Below, one piece after another: positions 12,250-24,149 of a stretch of DNA of 64,000 nt. Position 1 is the stretch's first letter; every line of letters starts with the position of its first letter. This stretch comes from Anastatus disparis (taxonomy: Eukaryota > Arthropoda > Insecta > Hymenoptera > Eupelmidae). Below the pieces are notes generated by a model, which worked only from the letters and a program-made list of their open reading frames with translations, ran no database searches and was not told the origin of the DNA. The stretch is from the NCBI GenBank assembly GCA_017163975.1, contig JAFFSR010000251.1, positions 5,456,001-5,520,000 of the forward strand, given 5' to 3'. Position numbers and translations under genes: made by a program.

Positions 12250-15200
12250 TTATGAAACATCATCATCATTATTATTCTGTTGTTCTTGTGATGGAACGAT
12301 TACAGTGGAAAGTAAACGCATAGCAAGATTGTGTCTGATCATATTTAAGTCTGCCAATGCTTCACTTGTTGCAAAAGATGCATTCTGAGTAGGATTTCTA
12401 GCTAAACTTCGTAGATTATTTCTACTAAACATGGCTGCACGATGAGCCAAATTTTCTATGCTTATTTGTCTTAGAAGGTTAGAAGGATTCTGTTCTGTAT
12501 TTGCATTCACAGCAAGTAATTCATTATTCCTAGTATTAGCATTGATTTCCAATGACCTTCCTAAATTCGAATCTGAATTTGTCCGTCTAACAGAATTAGA
12601 TTGATTTAACATACTTGCATTACCATCTAAGTGTCTAAAATTTGTAAAGTATGGTGCATGTCTATTCTGATTAAGGGATAATCTTCTTGGCAATAAATTT
12701 CTTTCCATACTATCCATTTGACTTTGTTGTACTCTAAAAGGAGGAAGCCACTCCACTATTGCATTTCTGAGTCTGTTTTGTTGACTTTGAAATTGGCTAA
12801 CTGATCTATTAGTTATATTAGCATCCATAGGACCTCTATTACTCATAACATTGTCAGAAGGTCCAGCAATAATTTGAGGAGTAGATACTATTCTGTTGTT
12901 AAGTCTCAAAGTGATATTAGAATTATTTCCTTGTTGATTGTTTGTTTGATCTCGATTACTAGAATGCGGTACGTTTGAATTAGAAGAAGATGTCAAATGA
13001 ATCTCTTGAGCTATCCCTGAAAAATTATTATTAATACGTAATAAATTTGTTAAAATTTAATAGTTTTTGAAATATTAATTATAATAAAAATTATATACCT
13101 GAATTAATCCATTGACTGAAATTATGTGCAGCAGCTTCATATGACGCTCGAGCTGGTGCGATAATACTATTAATAGAATTAAAGGGATCACGCAAGTAAG
13201 GTTCAATTAACACCCGTGAATTATTTGCTGGGCTAGAAACTTGTCTAGACGCCATTGGTGAACTTGAATTCAGAACATTTTGAGGTTGATTTTGGAAAAG
13301 TCTATCATTTAATGAATTATTAGTATTATTATCGTTATTGCTGTTACTGCTATTGTCATTGCTGCTGCTGGAAGGTTGAAGTCGGTGATTAGGAGGATAA
13401 TCTCTAGATTGGTTACCTTGATTTCCACTACCATTTCGATTTCTCCAGTTTCTAACTCTTAATAAAAGACTTTCGTTTCTATTGCTGAGATTGTAAGGAA
13501 GTTGACGATGATTTTCTCTTGGTATTAAATGCTTAAATTTATCTAATTCAGCTGGAGTTAATTCTCTAGCATCTGAATCAACTCTATAAACTGGAATTTG
13601 ATTGTATGGTTTTGGTCGCAAAACCAAAGGATTTGATTGCTGTTTCATCATTTGATGCATTTGTTCCTATATAAACATAAAATGAACAAGTTTAAAAAAA
13701 AACACGTTATTTTAAATTTAACGAATAAATTATTTATTATTTTATACCTGTATGGTAATTTGTTTAGAAAAATCTGTTAGAAGGTTTGACCGTGATGAAG
13801 TTTCCTCCTTTTTCTCTATTTTTTTATCACATTCTTCTTCACTTAGATTGCTTATAATATCAGGTACAACTTGTTCATCTTCTTCCTCTCCAATTGATAG
13901 AGGTACTTTAAACATAGCTATTATAGTCGTCAGTGAATCAAGAACTTGTTCCGCTGTCAAACGTTTACTTGGTTGAAGAACCAGTAAACTTCTAATTAAT
14001 GATACTGTTCCATCTGATACTTTACCATCTCTATAAATATAAAAATAAATAAATTATCCAACTTTATATACTTTTATAAAAGACAAATATCTATACTTCA
14101 TCCAATTAATAAATAAAAAAAATTTGCTTATCATACCCTGGTAAATAATAATTTGCTGCTTTTATTTTGCTAAATAGTTGCGTAGGACTACTATCGTAAA
14201 ATGGAAACTGACCATATAACATGGTATATAATACAACACCTAATGCCCACATGTCTGATGGTTTTCCAAGATATGGTTTACCACACAATACATCTGGTGA
14301 TATGTATGCAGGAGAACCTCTTTGATCTTTTAATAAATCATTTTCAGAAGATAAATGTTTTCCTAAGCAAAAGTTTGTGATAGTAACCTAAAAATATGTT
14401 TATAATGTTATTATAAATTATTATTTTTATAATTACAAAACAAATTTAAGATAAAATTCAGAAATACCTTTCTTGTTCTCCGATTTAAAACTAAATTTCC
14501 TAATTTAAGGTCCCTATGAACAATATTCCTTTTATGCAGACATGCTACTATTCGCACAGTGTCAAAAAATATTAAAAGACTTTCTTTTTCTAATAATTTT
14601 TTTTCCTTTATAACGTAGTGTTGTAAATTTATTAATTCGTCGCTATTTGGATTAAAATCATGACATATTAAACAATCAAGAATCAAACACAGTCTTTGTC
14701 TTATTCTTCCAGTATACACAGATCCTGAATTTGTTATTCTTTCTTCTAGAGCATAATCCTGTAAAATTATTATTTATTTTATTGTAAAATTTTGATATAA
14801 AATATAATATTCCTTATTTTATATTTTAAATTTACAAACCTTGAAAAATCCATGATGATGAACAACACCATCTTGATTTTGTAATAAACTTAGTAAAGAA
14901 TATTCTGAATGTAATAACATTTTACCTTGTCTATCATCTTGAGTTTCATGCTCCATTGAGTCTTTTAAAGTTAAAATTTTAATTGTGTAAAATTTATCAG
15001 TACCTTCTCTCTTAGCTAAACATTGCACAATGCTTTGTACAGGAGATGATCCAATTAATGGCCCTAGTACGTAAGGTCCAGCCTTTTTGACAATTTTAGG
15101 AGAAACTACTGTTCCTGGATGTGGCACTTTAAAATTTGAGATCATATTTTTTGAACTAAAGCTTTTTGGATTGGTATTTCTATGAACGCTCTTCTTCTTT

Positions 15201-15469
15201 TTACATGAAATTCTGCTGCCTTCTTGTTTTGAATACTTAGGAACTTCTCTTGGTGGCCAATCTTTTGAACATGAAGGTACTGGTTCTGATTGTAAAAAAT
15301 CTTGTGTATTAAAAGTTTCAATTGCATCATCTTGCAACTGATTTGTTATGTTGGGATTATTTAAGGTCAACTCTGGATTACTCTCTGATTCACCAGTATC
15401 CATGAGTTCTATGGGATTTAGAGCAGCAGATGATTCGTTAAGATTATCGTCATTCGACGTCGACGACAT
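12250..15469 (-). CDS. STK40: STK40 (SHIK) pseudokinase with long Asn/Ser/Gln-rich tail (6 exons)
   Basis: Minus-strand coding exons: 15469-14840, 14758-14468, 14387-14137, 14030-13748, 13666-13099, 13016-12250; joined product 929 aa. The core at about residues 130-435 matches STK40: GPYVLGP...SPVQSIVQCLAKREGTD, QGKMLLHSEYSLLSLL, DGVVHHHGFF, LINLQHYVIKEKKL, HRDLKLGN (291-298) and KPSDMWALGVVLYTMLYGQF. The glycine loop is not canonical and the DFG position reads NFC (312-314), as in vertebrate STK40, so it is predicted not to bind ATP well and to act as a scaffold; vertebrate STK40 recruits COP1. An in-frame TGA six bases before the ATG supports the start. Vertebrate STK40 is about 435 aa; here a 130-aa N-terminal region and a roughly 445-aa low-complexity tail are added. 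The tail begins with a more ordered IPVYRVDSDARELTPAELDK segment. Confidence 0.93.
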
Positions 15470-18080
15470 TTTCGTTCAAATGATAATTATCTAATAATTA
15501 CTTGAACATAAATTTTCACTCAAAAATTAGCAATAAAATATTATCTGTTAAAACATTATATTAAGGTTCGTGATTAACAAGCTCTTTGCGAGCTTAAAAA
15601 GAAACACATAATTTATAAGTTAATATAAATTTTTCATTTTCACTTATATTATTTATTTTTAAAATTCATCAGATTCTACAAAATTATTTATATCAAATTA
15701 AAAAATAAATAGCAAAAAAATATTGTATAAATAAAATATACACTTTCTTCGAACTTTTGAGGTTAGTTTCTTATGTCTAACAACTCTGGAATGCAGATGC
15801 AGAAGACTTTTCAAGAAACGACAATATTGAAAAGGCGCCATATATAATAGCGGGATTATTAAATGTAGTAAATATTAAATTTATGTTCAAGTTATTTATG
15901 ATTTAAAAGCATTAATTAATTATTTTAAATTTCACTATATTAATTAAACAGAGAAGATTTTTATCGTATTTGCATACTACATAAGGTTTTTATGCGAATT
16001 CATATCTATTATAAGGATATAAATAATGATTTCTTTTAAAACTTTAAAATTATTTTTTTTTTCGAATGGCATGGCTTATAATAGAGAAAATAATTTTTTG
16101 TATGTTTATAAACGTTTAAAAACTTTATTAAATTACAGACTTTAAATTTTCAAAAAAAATTACACATAATTTTTTTTTACTTCTGAATTTAGTAAGTTTT
16201 ATCAAAATTATTCAAACATTTAGTAAAAGATTGACAAAGAGTGATTATTGGTTACAATTTCATAAAAGTTCCTCAAAAGTTTTTAGCAAGTTTGTTAGTG
16301 ATTTCTAAAAGATTTTACAAGTTTAAACAACACTTTAAGAAATTTCGTATAATAATTTATTTTTTAGTGAAACTAATTTTGTCAATTACTATTTATAACT
16401 TTTAAAAAGATTAAATTTTACTAATTTTACGTATAATAACTTTTATAAATTATCGATGACTATTAATAATTTTTCATAAGTTTTCATAATAAATTTATGA
16501 AATTTCATAAAGTTTTCATGAGAATCCAAGATTCGTTCTTCGATATACTCTAACAAAAGTTATTAAACATTTTGAAAACGGTTTAAAGCTTTAAAAGAGT
16601 TATAAACAGGAAAAATTTCTACTAAAGTAAAAAATATTAAAAAATTTGAGAAAGAAAATTTGAATTAAAATTAAATTTATCAATTCTGACTATTAAGTGA
16701 TAAAATTCTTTAAAATGATAATTTGCTATTACAGATTACGAGCAACTTCTCGGCTGTAAATTATCCTCTCTTTATCTGGCTGTTCCAGATGAAGTAGTTC
16801 ATGATAAGTGCCGCCTGAGAACTTTATCCTGAATTTTAAAAAGCCGCTCTTTTTCAATAAGTTTCTATTAATGATATTAATTTTATCGCTCGCATTAATT
16901 TTATAAAATATCTTTGATTAAGTTTATACATATATAGGCTTGAGAAGATATGACATAAAGCCGCAATTAAGCAAGAAGTTCTGAGCTTTGCCAAAGGAGC
17001 GATATATAACTTTTCCTGGTATATATTACGTAAACTTGAAAGAGTTTTCGCAGGTCCTTTGAGTTGCTTTATAAAGTATGGCTTAAGTAAACGGACATTC
17101 TAAGCTGAAAAATATCACATAGTTTTGTAGATAAGACTTTAGGGATTATATATTTCAGTCAAAGTGTACGTTTAGATCCTAAGGAATCAGTATCTTTGCG
17201 TGCTATATTAAAAAGCTATTTTTACTCGAGGCTACGGAATTAAGCTTCTTGTAAAGTACGATATTAATTTCTCACAAAGTTGATGATGCATTTTCAATTA
17301 CTCGTTCAAATGGTCGACCTACATTTCTAAAATATACGTTATAATCTCTTACAAGTAAATACATATTTATTAAATGTGAAATTAATTTTATTTTATTAAA
17401 ATTTTTTATAAATTTAACAAAAAAAAAGTTAAAATTTTTATTAAATTTTATTTTGTTTACGTAGCTTTAATTTACTCTAAATTCATCTTATTATCAAAAA
17501 AATTAATTACTGCAGTAACTAGCACATGATCTTTTTAAAAGCAAGTTTTCTATAGCTATTATAAAAATTCTACGATGTCTCTTTAGCGGTGCATCGGTGA
17601 GATATCGTAAAAAAAAAGAAAAACGTTGCCAAGGAGAGAACAACGCCCTTTTCATTAACAGATGCTGCAAGCAATGCCTATTATTCTTTCCGATTCTTAT
17701 ATTTCCCATTTCTTACTTCCGTTTTTTCTTTTTTTACGCTCGGAACGCTTGCGTCCTACTTTTTTACTTCTATTGAACTGCATCTTATTTTCTTACATTT
17801 ACATTTTCATGGAATAATAATTTGTATGTGCGAGTTATTTCAGAATTTTTTTCCCTCGTACAAAATAAATCTATTGTCTTTATGAGAGAAGTTGAAAAAA
17901 AAACTTTTAAATTTATTAAGATTAAAATATTGTTTTGAAATAAGATGACAAATTTTAATCCAATCTGAAAATAATTTTAAAATTTTGTTGCCAAGTATTA
18001 TTTAAATTGAAAATTTTACTTAAAAAATGTAACAATCAGTTTTATTATCGATTAATATAAATTTTACATTTAAAAGTTTT

Positions 18081-18712
18081 ACAAGGAGATGGCACTATAT
18101 TTGGGTCTTGGATTTTCTTCTAATTTTGGAAGATTTTTCCTTTCATAAAATTATGAAATAAGCCACATCCATTTCCCTTAACGTTAAATTTTTTTCAAAA
18201 CTATCAGAAATTTTGTCTGATTTTGAATGTTTTTTTAAATATTTTTATCTGCTTTATAATCGTATGGTAAAAGTTGAGATTGAAACCTTTCAATAAAAAA
18301 AAAATTTGTTCAAAATACTCAAATTATTCAAAATTAATAAGTGTATAACAATTGTTCATATATTTATTATAAACACACATAGAAAATAAACAATGCCATT
18401 ACGTAAAATTTCATCGTAATTTTCATTCTTTCATAACTTTTGAACAATTAGAGTTATTGGAACAATATTTTTTTTATACAAAATTTTTAATCAAAACTTT
18501 AATATAAAGATATTTTGAATAACTAATTAAAAAAACTGTAAGGCTATACAGCAAATACAAATTTTGAAAAAACATTAAAATACAGATGCTGCACATGACT
18601 CAGAAAAAAGTAATTTTTAAAATGAATGGATGCGGTTTGTTTCATAATTTTATGTAAAAAAATATCTAATAAGAAGAAAATCTGAGGATCAAATGCAATG
18701 CACTTGCCTTGT
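18081..18712. repeat. Large imperfect palindrome, family C copy 1
   Basis: Left and right halves are imperfect complements around a centre near 18395. The clearest block is CATAAAATTATGAAA (18144-18158), paired exactly with 18640-18654. Outer ends ACAAGG... and ...CCTTGT pair. The left half also matches the element at 27373-27988 in the same order: AAGGAGA, TTTGGGTCTYGGATTTT, ATAAAATTATGAAAWAAGCC, then AAAAGTTGARAT further in. Two copies plus terminal inverted symmetry point to a dispersed non-autonomous element. Confidence 0.75.
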
Positions 18713-19193
18713 CAGTGTATTTTGGAGTCTTTAAAGTATAATACAAAATTCGTGCAATGAGATTTAATAACATAAAAATCCAAGTTGCATGTAAAAAGAA
18801 TTACAATGTAACATTAAATATTAAAATTAAGAGCAATAAATCAAATTAAAATTATAATTTTCATGAAATTCAAGTTATTTTAATAAAATTTCACATTAAA
18901 ATCGCGCTCAAAAAATGTTGAATATTTCCTTTATGTAAATCTTTTTTTATTTTTTTAATAGAAAGATTTTAAAAGACAATTTCATTGTAATAATGAAAGT
19001 CTTTGGATTCTTCGATAAATACTAGAGAGAAATTGAAATAATCTAAAATCCAAGAAATTCCAAGTCTTTGACCTAAAAAGCTCTAGAACAGTTCGCGTAT
19101 AAAGTACAAACATGTATTGGAAAAAAAAAGTCTCGTCCATTTTCCGTATCCTTCGATCGCAGAGTAGTGCATCGTTCTCTCAATAAAGCTTTC

Positions 19194-19229
19194 TAGTATA
19201 TAAGGGAAAAGAGAGAGAGAGAGAGAGAA
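19194..19229 (+). repeat. GA microsatellite next to TATA-like sequence
   Basis: AGTATATAAGGG at about 19195-19206 is followed by an uninterrupted GA run of about 10 units. GA repeats bind GAGA factor in insects, so this pair could be a core-promoter or boundary piece, but no transcript start or exon is evident beside it. Confidence 0.5.
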
Positions 19230-19794
19230 AAATAAGATCGGCGTTTGCAAGCTTGATGCCAATGTCGTTTACTTGCGGCCGATCGATCTACATACAGATA
19301 TATTCGAAATATATGTATATACACTAAAGTTCCATGGGTCAAAGCACTTTCTCGTATACGACAATTTTTTTTTTCACCTCAATATACGTGTATAAAAAGT
19401 TTTACAGCTTGAAGATCGATATGCCCTGGGAAAAACGATTTTTTTTTATCATGCTCTATTTTTGTACCGAGTTGAGATTGGAATATACCTTTCTTCTATT
19501 TTTTTTTCTTCTGTCGATTGTAGAGTAATTGATATTGCGCTATTGAAAATTTCTTCCTGGATTTTACTGAAAACTCAGATTACATTTTTCTATTCTCATA
19601 GGTATATGTAAAATTTTAAATTTATTGATACAACTACAAATTGATAGATTTATATTTAATTTTCTACTTAAATTTTCTTACTGTATTTAACTTTACTGTA
19701 ATTATGCCGTTATTGAGATGCTGATTAGCAATGGAGAATCTCAGCGTGTTTTCGAATAAATTTCGCGTAACGTTTTGTGGTCCTTATATCAATC

Positions 19795-19866
19795 AGGCGA
19801 GACTAGGACTCAAACTTGAACCATTGAATTACGAATTCACCATTCTTCTGACTGAATTACTGAAGA
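19795..19866 (-). repeat. Degenerate tRNA-like sequence (possible SINE remnant)
   Basis: On the minus strand GTAATTCAGTCAGA (about 19862-19848) resembles the A box of a tRNA-type pol III promoter. About 30 bases later GGTTCAAGTTTGAGTCC (19822-19806) resembles a B box stretched by a few bases. The acceptor and anticodon stems do not pair convincingly, so it is not a functional tRNA gene. A decayed tRNA-derived SINE head or tRNA pseudogene is the best guess. Confidence 0.35.
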
Positions 19867-22271
19867 CTTCAGCTTTGTATTTATATAAATAACTAGACTT
19901 ATATAAAGTTTTTAAAGTGAAAGGCAAACCTATTATAAATATGTAAATGATAATTTTTTAAAAGAGAGGTACTTTTGTTCAACGAAAAATTAACAATTAT
20001 AACTCAAATCCTTAGCGACAGAAACGACTCTAATAATTTATTTGGTCAACGTGATCTTTCATTGCGACCGCAAAAAGCTTCTACACATTCGATATATATG
20101 GGGTAGATCGATTATAAGGCAGTTAGCCTACAGTATATATCAAATGCAGCTGGTGTGTCTACGCGATTTATCCAATTTTTACCGGCAAAAGTATATTTAC
20201 GATTGCTATGTGCTCTAAGATGGTTAGAGTTTTACTTGAATCTGGTCATTAAAAATTTTTTTTCTTATTAAAAAATGTTTTTTCTTAGATATATGATAAA
20301 AAGATTTAATTTATATTGTTACGAACTAAATTAAAAAAAAGAATAGTCCAAGTTTACTTTCTTTATAATTTGACAATTGGTTTAAAAATGACTACATTTG
20401 CAATAAAATAAATAAGAGTAAGTTTGTATACATGTACATAGATCTCTTGTTAAAAGGTCGAGAAGGTAAAGTCGTTCATCTCTTATTGTCTGGTGGTTCT
20501 CTTGCTCGTAAAATATCTCCTTCAAGAAAAGATAATGAACTGTAAGTGAGCGTTGTTGCAGTTTTGCCCTGTCTGTTACAAATTGCTTTCGTTAGCTTGA
20601 AAAGAGGGCCCCTGCTGATGGGCGCGCGCGCGCTTTTTTCCCGATTTGCCGTCTCTCCTCCCCCCCGCCGCATCCCGAATACAAGGCATGTCCATATATA
20701 TAGCAGTCTTGTTACTTTCCAAAGCTTTTATCGCTACAAAACTTATACCCTTCCTTTTTTCCTAAAGGTTGAAATTTATCTTGTAATACTAGATCTTTTT
20801 TGGATATATAGACTCTTTTTAGCAATTATTTATGAAACACTATGACATAATGACAAGAAATTTCAAGCTCTCTCAAATTATTTCTAAAAAAGTATTTGCT
20901 GCATAATAAACTTATTAAAATTTTAGGTCATGTTTTCGCTCGTAAAATTTTAGCTAAAGCTGCATTGTTTAGTTTTTTTTTTATTTAAAATTACAACCTT
21001 TTAGTTTTAATATCTTGTTTTTCTTAATATTACAATCATTAATATAAAAATGAAAAATTCAGAAAATAATATCCTTTTTTTTAAATTGAAACTTTTAATG
21101 AACAAACAGTTTTTCTTAAAAAGAAAAAATTTAAAAAGCTCATTGTTTTTGTACACTAAGCCATAAAAGCTCACCTACATATCAGGTGTAAAAATATTCG
21201 AGAGATAAAACATATGTAACATATATAGAACTAGGACTACTTTACGGCTATTACATTTCTAACTCTGGTTTTTAGAATAATTTTCGCCATTGTGAAGCAA
21301 GCCTGATTTTTTTGTTCCATACTGCTATCGGTTTAATAAAAAAAGAGAGAGGAGAAGAGAGGGTTTTTCGTTATTTTAGCTTGAATATGGGTCAGTAATC
21401 ATCGGAGTGTACTTTTTTTTACTTCTTTTTTTTATCTTTACTCTCTCTTACCCCTTGATTTTGGGGGAGAAAAACATTGTCGTGCATAGCCTTTGGGGCT
21501 TTTATGCGAAACTACAAAAGTTGGCCGTTTGTATTTCCAATTTTTTTTCTGCGGTCGGTTATATACATTGTTTTCTAACCATGCGACCGGACAAACGAAG
21601 AACAAAATAGCGAGTTGTTTATAATACTTTTCGGCTTGCTTTTTTTTCGACTAGAAAAATCAAACGAATGCGTTCGGTTTTTTTTCGCGATATTTGTTTT
21701 TTGATGACCAGACTCTAGAAAGTTTTATACAAAGCTTTATTCTTTTTCTATTTTTTTGCTATTTGTTTTTCTATTATTTTTTTTAGTTAATAAAATATTT
21801 TTGACATGGATTAAAGTATTAAAAATTTTCAAAATCAATCACAGAAAATAATAAGTTTTATTATTTGGTCAAAATAATTTTTCTAAATTTAAATAACAAA
21901 AAAGTAAAGTAATTTTTACTGCGAAAAATTGCATTTAATTAAAAATAAATATTTTTCTTATCCATGAATAAATGTTTCGAGTTGAAATAAATTTATTAGA
22001 AGAGGTACAGCGCGAATAAACCAGAATAACGAAATATTATATCTTCTGTTATTCTTAGCGAGACCGCGAACGCGAACACATTAGCGTACAGATATTGTCA
22101 AAACAATAGAGTTACATCTGAATCCAAGTAAATACAAAGTGTCAAAAAAGGACAAAATGTTCACCTCTATGAATAAGATCACTTGGTATAATATGAATTT
22201 CCAGACAGTACGAATCGGAACATCGAACTGTGAGTTTGTCGACTGAACGAAAATAACAAAAATTATTAAAC

Positions 22272-24149
22272 ATGTATAATCTACCAGTAAGACCAATTAT
22301 TCAAGATTTCATCGGTCCTATTAAAGCTAAAATAGTGAAAACTAGTCGTAATTTTAATTCTAATGGTTTTATTGTTGATATTAGTAATACATCAGAAACA
22401 AAAGAATCTGATATCGTTAGACCGACATCAACAAAGAACATTAATAAATTAATCTTTAAACAATTAAAAGAATGTCCGAATTTTCTAATAGACTCTATTA
22501 TTAGTGGTACGACTAAGCACAATAATAATAATAATAATAATTGTGATAGCGTTAAATGTGAAACTGAAAGTGATATAGAGATTAGTGGATTAGAGTCTCC
22601 AGCTGAAAGGAATAGAAAACGTATAGAAGAAAAAAAACGCAAGAAGGATAAGAAAAAAGAAAAGGAGAAACGTTCAAAAGAGAAACGTCCAAAGGAGAAA
22701 CAACCAAAGGAGAAACAACCAAAGGAGAAACAACCAAAGGAGAAACGTCCAAAGGAGAAACAACCAAAGGAGAAACAACCAAAGGAGAAACAACCAAAGG
22801 AGAAACAACCAAAGGAGAAACAACCAAAGGAGAAACAACCAAAGGAGAAACAACCAAAGGAGAAACAACCAAAGGAGAAACAACCAAAGGAGAAACAACC
22901 AAAGGAGAAACGTCCAAAGGAGAAAGAACAAAAGGAGAAACGTCCAAAGGAGAAACAACCAGAGGAGAATCGTCCAGAAGTAAGACGTTAAAATTTTATT
23001 TCTCATTAACTGAATTAAAAAAAATTATCAATGTCAAATGACAAATAATTTAATAATAATTAAATTTAACGTTTAAAAATCATAATTTTCAGTAACAAAT
23101 AATACTGTTTGTAATGAATTTCTTTAGGATCTTTCAGTACCGAGACCCGAAGCATCAACATCATCATTGCCTGTAAAATATAATATATATAAAAACTATC
23201 CGGGCATTTCTTTTGTAAGGGAAGGACATTCAAAATCGTCGACTGATATGCCGTTAATGGAAACACCGCACTATCGTACAAAATATAATGTTCCACAAAA
23301 AGTAGCGTACAGCCTTCCTGATAATGAAGATACGAGGGAAAATAATGTAAGGATTTTTAAACCATCTTTATTTTTACAAGGAAAAATTTTCTGATGCTTT
23401 GATTTTTAATAATTTTAATTATGCTAGTGTTTTTTAATTTAAATATCTTGTCTTCATTTTTTTCTAACAGATTTTTTACTTTAGAATTATTAAAAATAAC
23501 CAAAAGATTAAAATTTCAAAAATTAAAAATTTAACTTTTCGTTAAATTATAATTTTATAAAAATAATGAATTTATATTTTAGATCGAATCTAAATAGTTA
23601 AATTTTCCTTTAAAATATCTGAAAAACTTTCGAAAAATAATTAAAAAATATCTGTGATTGTATATCGTGAATCATTTCTTACTATTTACAATTTTAAAAC
23701 ATTATTTATTGTCCGCCTTATTTATTTTCAATATTGAACCAAGAATCACCTTGACATGTCAAAGATGATTATTCAGTAAATTGATACTACTATTTATTTG
23801 AAAGAGACTGAAAATTAAATAAATTGCATCTTATAATAAAAAAATTAAATATAAAATAAACTTGATTGTTTAAATTTTTATATAGCTTTAGTATTTTCCA
23901 TAAATAATTTCAAATAAAAAAATAAAAAAAATAAAAAATATTATCTTGTAATGAAAAGAAATTGTTTAAAATTATAAAATTCAGCAAGGCATAAATTTTC
24001 TAAATGAGAAAAAAATATTGTTTTAGCATTATCACTATCAGAGAACATGGGCAAGGGGAGCTTCCAGAGGTGGCGTTGGATACGCTTCGAAACCAAACTG
24101 TAGCGAGAAAGAGAAGCAAAGAGCACCTGTTGATGAAAGACAAAGATAG
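22272..24149 (+). CDS. Unrecognised Lys-rich protein with PKEKQ tandem repeats (3 exons)
   Basis: Coding exons: 22272-22979, 23128-23346, 24042-24149; both junctions are phase 0, GT-AG, product 344 aa. An in-frame TAA lies 15 bases before the ATG. Residues 1-112 are a non-repetitive N-terminus (starts MYNLPVRPIIQDFIGPIKAK) with a short Asn run near 82-90. A Lys/Glu-rich stretch (SPAERNRKRIEEKKRKKDK) leads into about 20 copies of the pentapeptide PKEK(Q/R). The C-terminal 110 residues are ordinary in composition (NYPGISFVREGH, METPHYRTKYNVPQKVAYS) and end with RGASRGGVGYASKPN. I do not recognise the family and give no function. Highly charged KEK repeats could be nuclear, nucleolar or microtubule-associated. 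Exon 3 rests on splice signals and frame only; without it the protein would end in the exon 2 read-through. AATAAA at 24481 may end the transcript. Confidence 0.65.
22664..22979 (+). repeat. 15-bp coding minisatellite, about 20 units
   Basis: The unit AAGGAGAAACAACCA repeats in frame and encodes PKEKQ; some units carry CGT (Arg) instead of CAA (Gln). The two 60-bp blocks 22681-22740 and 22741-22800 are identical, showing a four-unit higher-order duplication. The middle ten or so units are identical at the DNA level, so expansion or homogenisation is recent. The flanking units are more varied (AAGAACAAAAGG, AGAGGAGAATCG), as is usual at the edges of a tandem array. Confidence 0.9.

Larger units (their letters stand above)
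15470..22271. other. 6.8-kb gene-free region
   Basis: No coding exon is supported. It holds the STK40 promoter (just above 15470), foldback element at 18081-18712, a GA microsatellite with an upstream TATA-like sequence (about 19194-19229), a tRNA-like remnant (19795-19866), a GC-rich island with an alternating GC run (20621-20633), and several AAAGCTTT palindromes (19185, 20721, 21731). Short ORFs of 60-100 codons here have pyrimidine-run composition and no family resemblance. Confidence 0.6.

Noticed and set aside
22582..23006. Two overlapping antisense ORFs rich in VSPLV and LFLLW repeats
   Set aside because: They are the other-strand translations of the 15-bp coding minisatellite; the plus-strand frame has a start context and splice sites.
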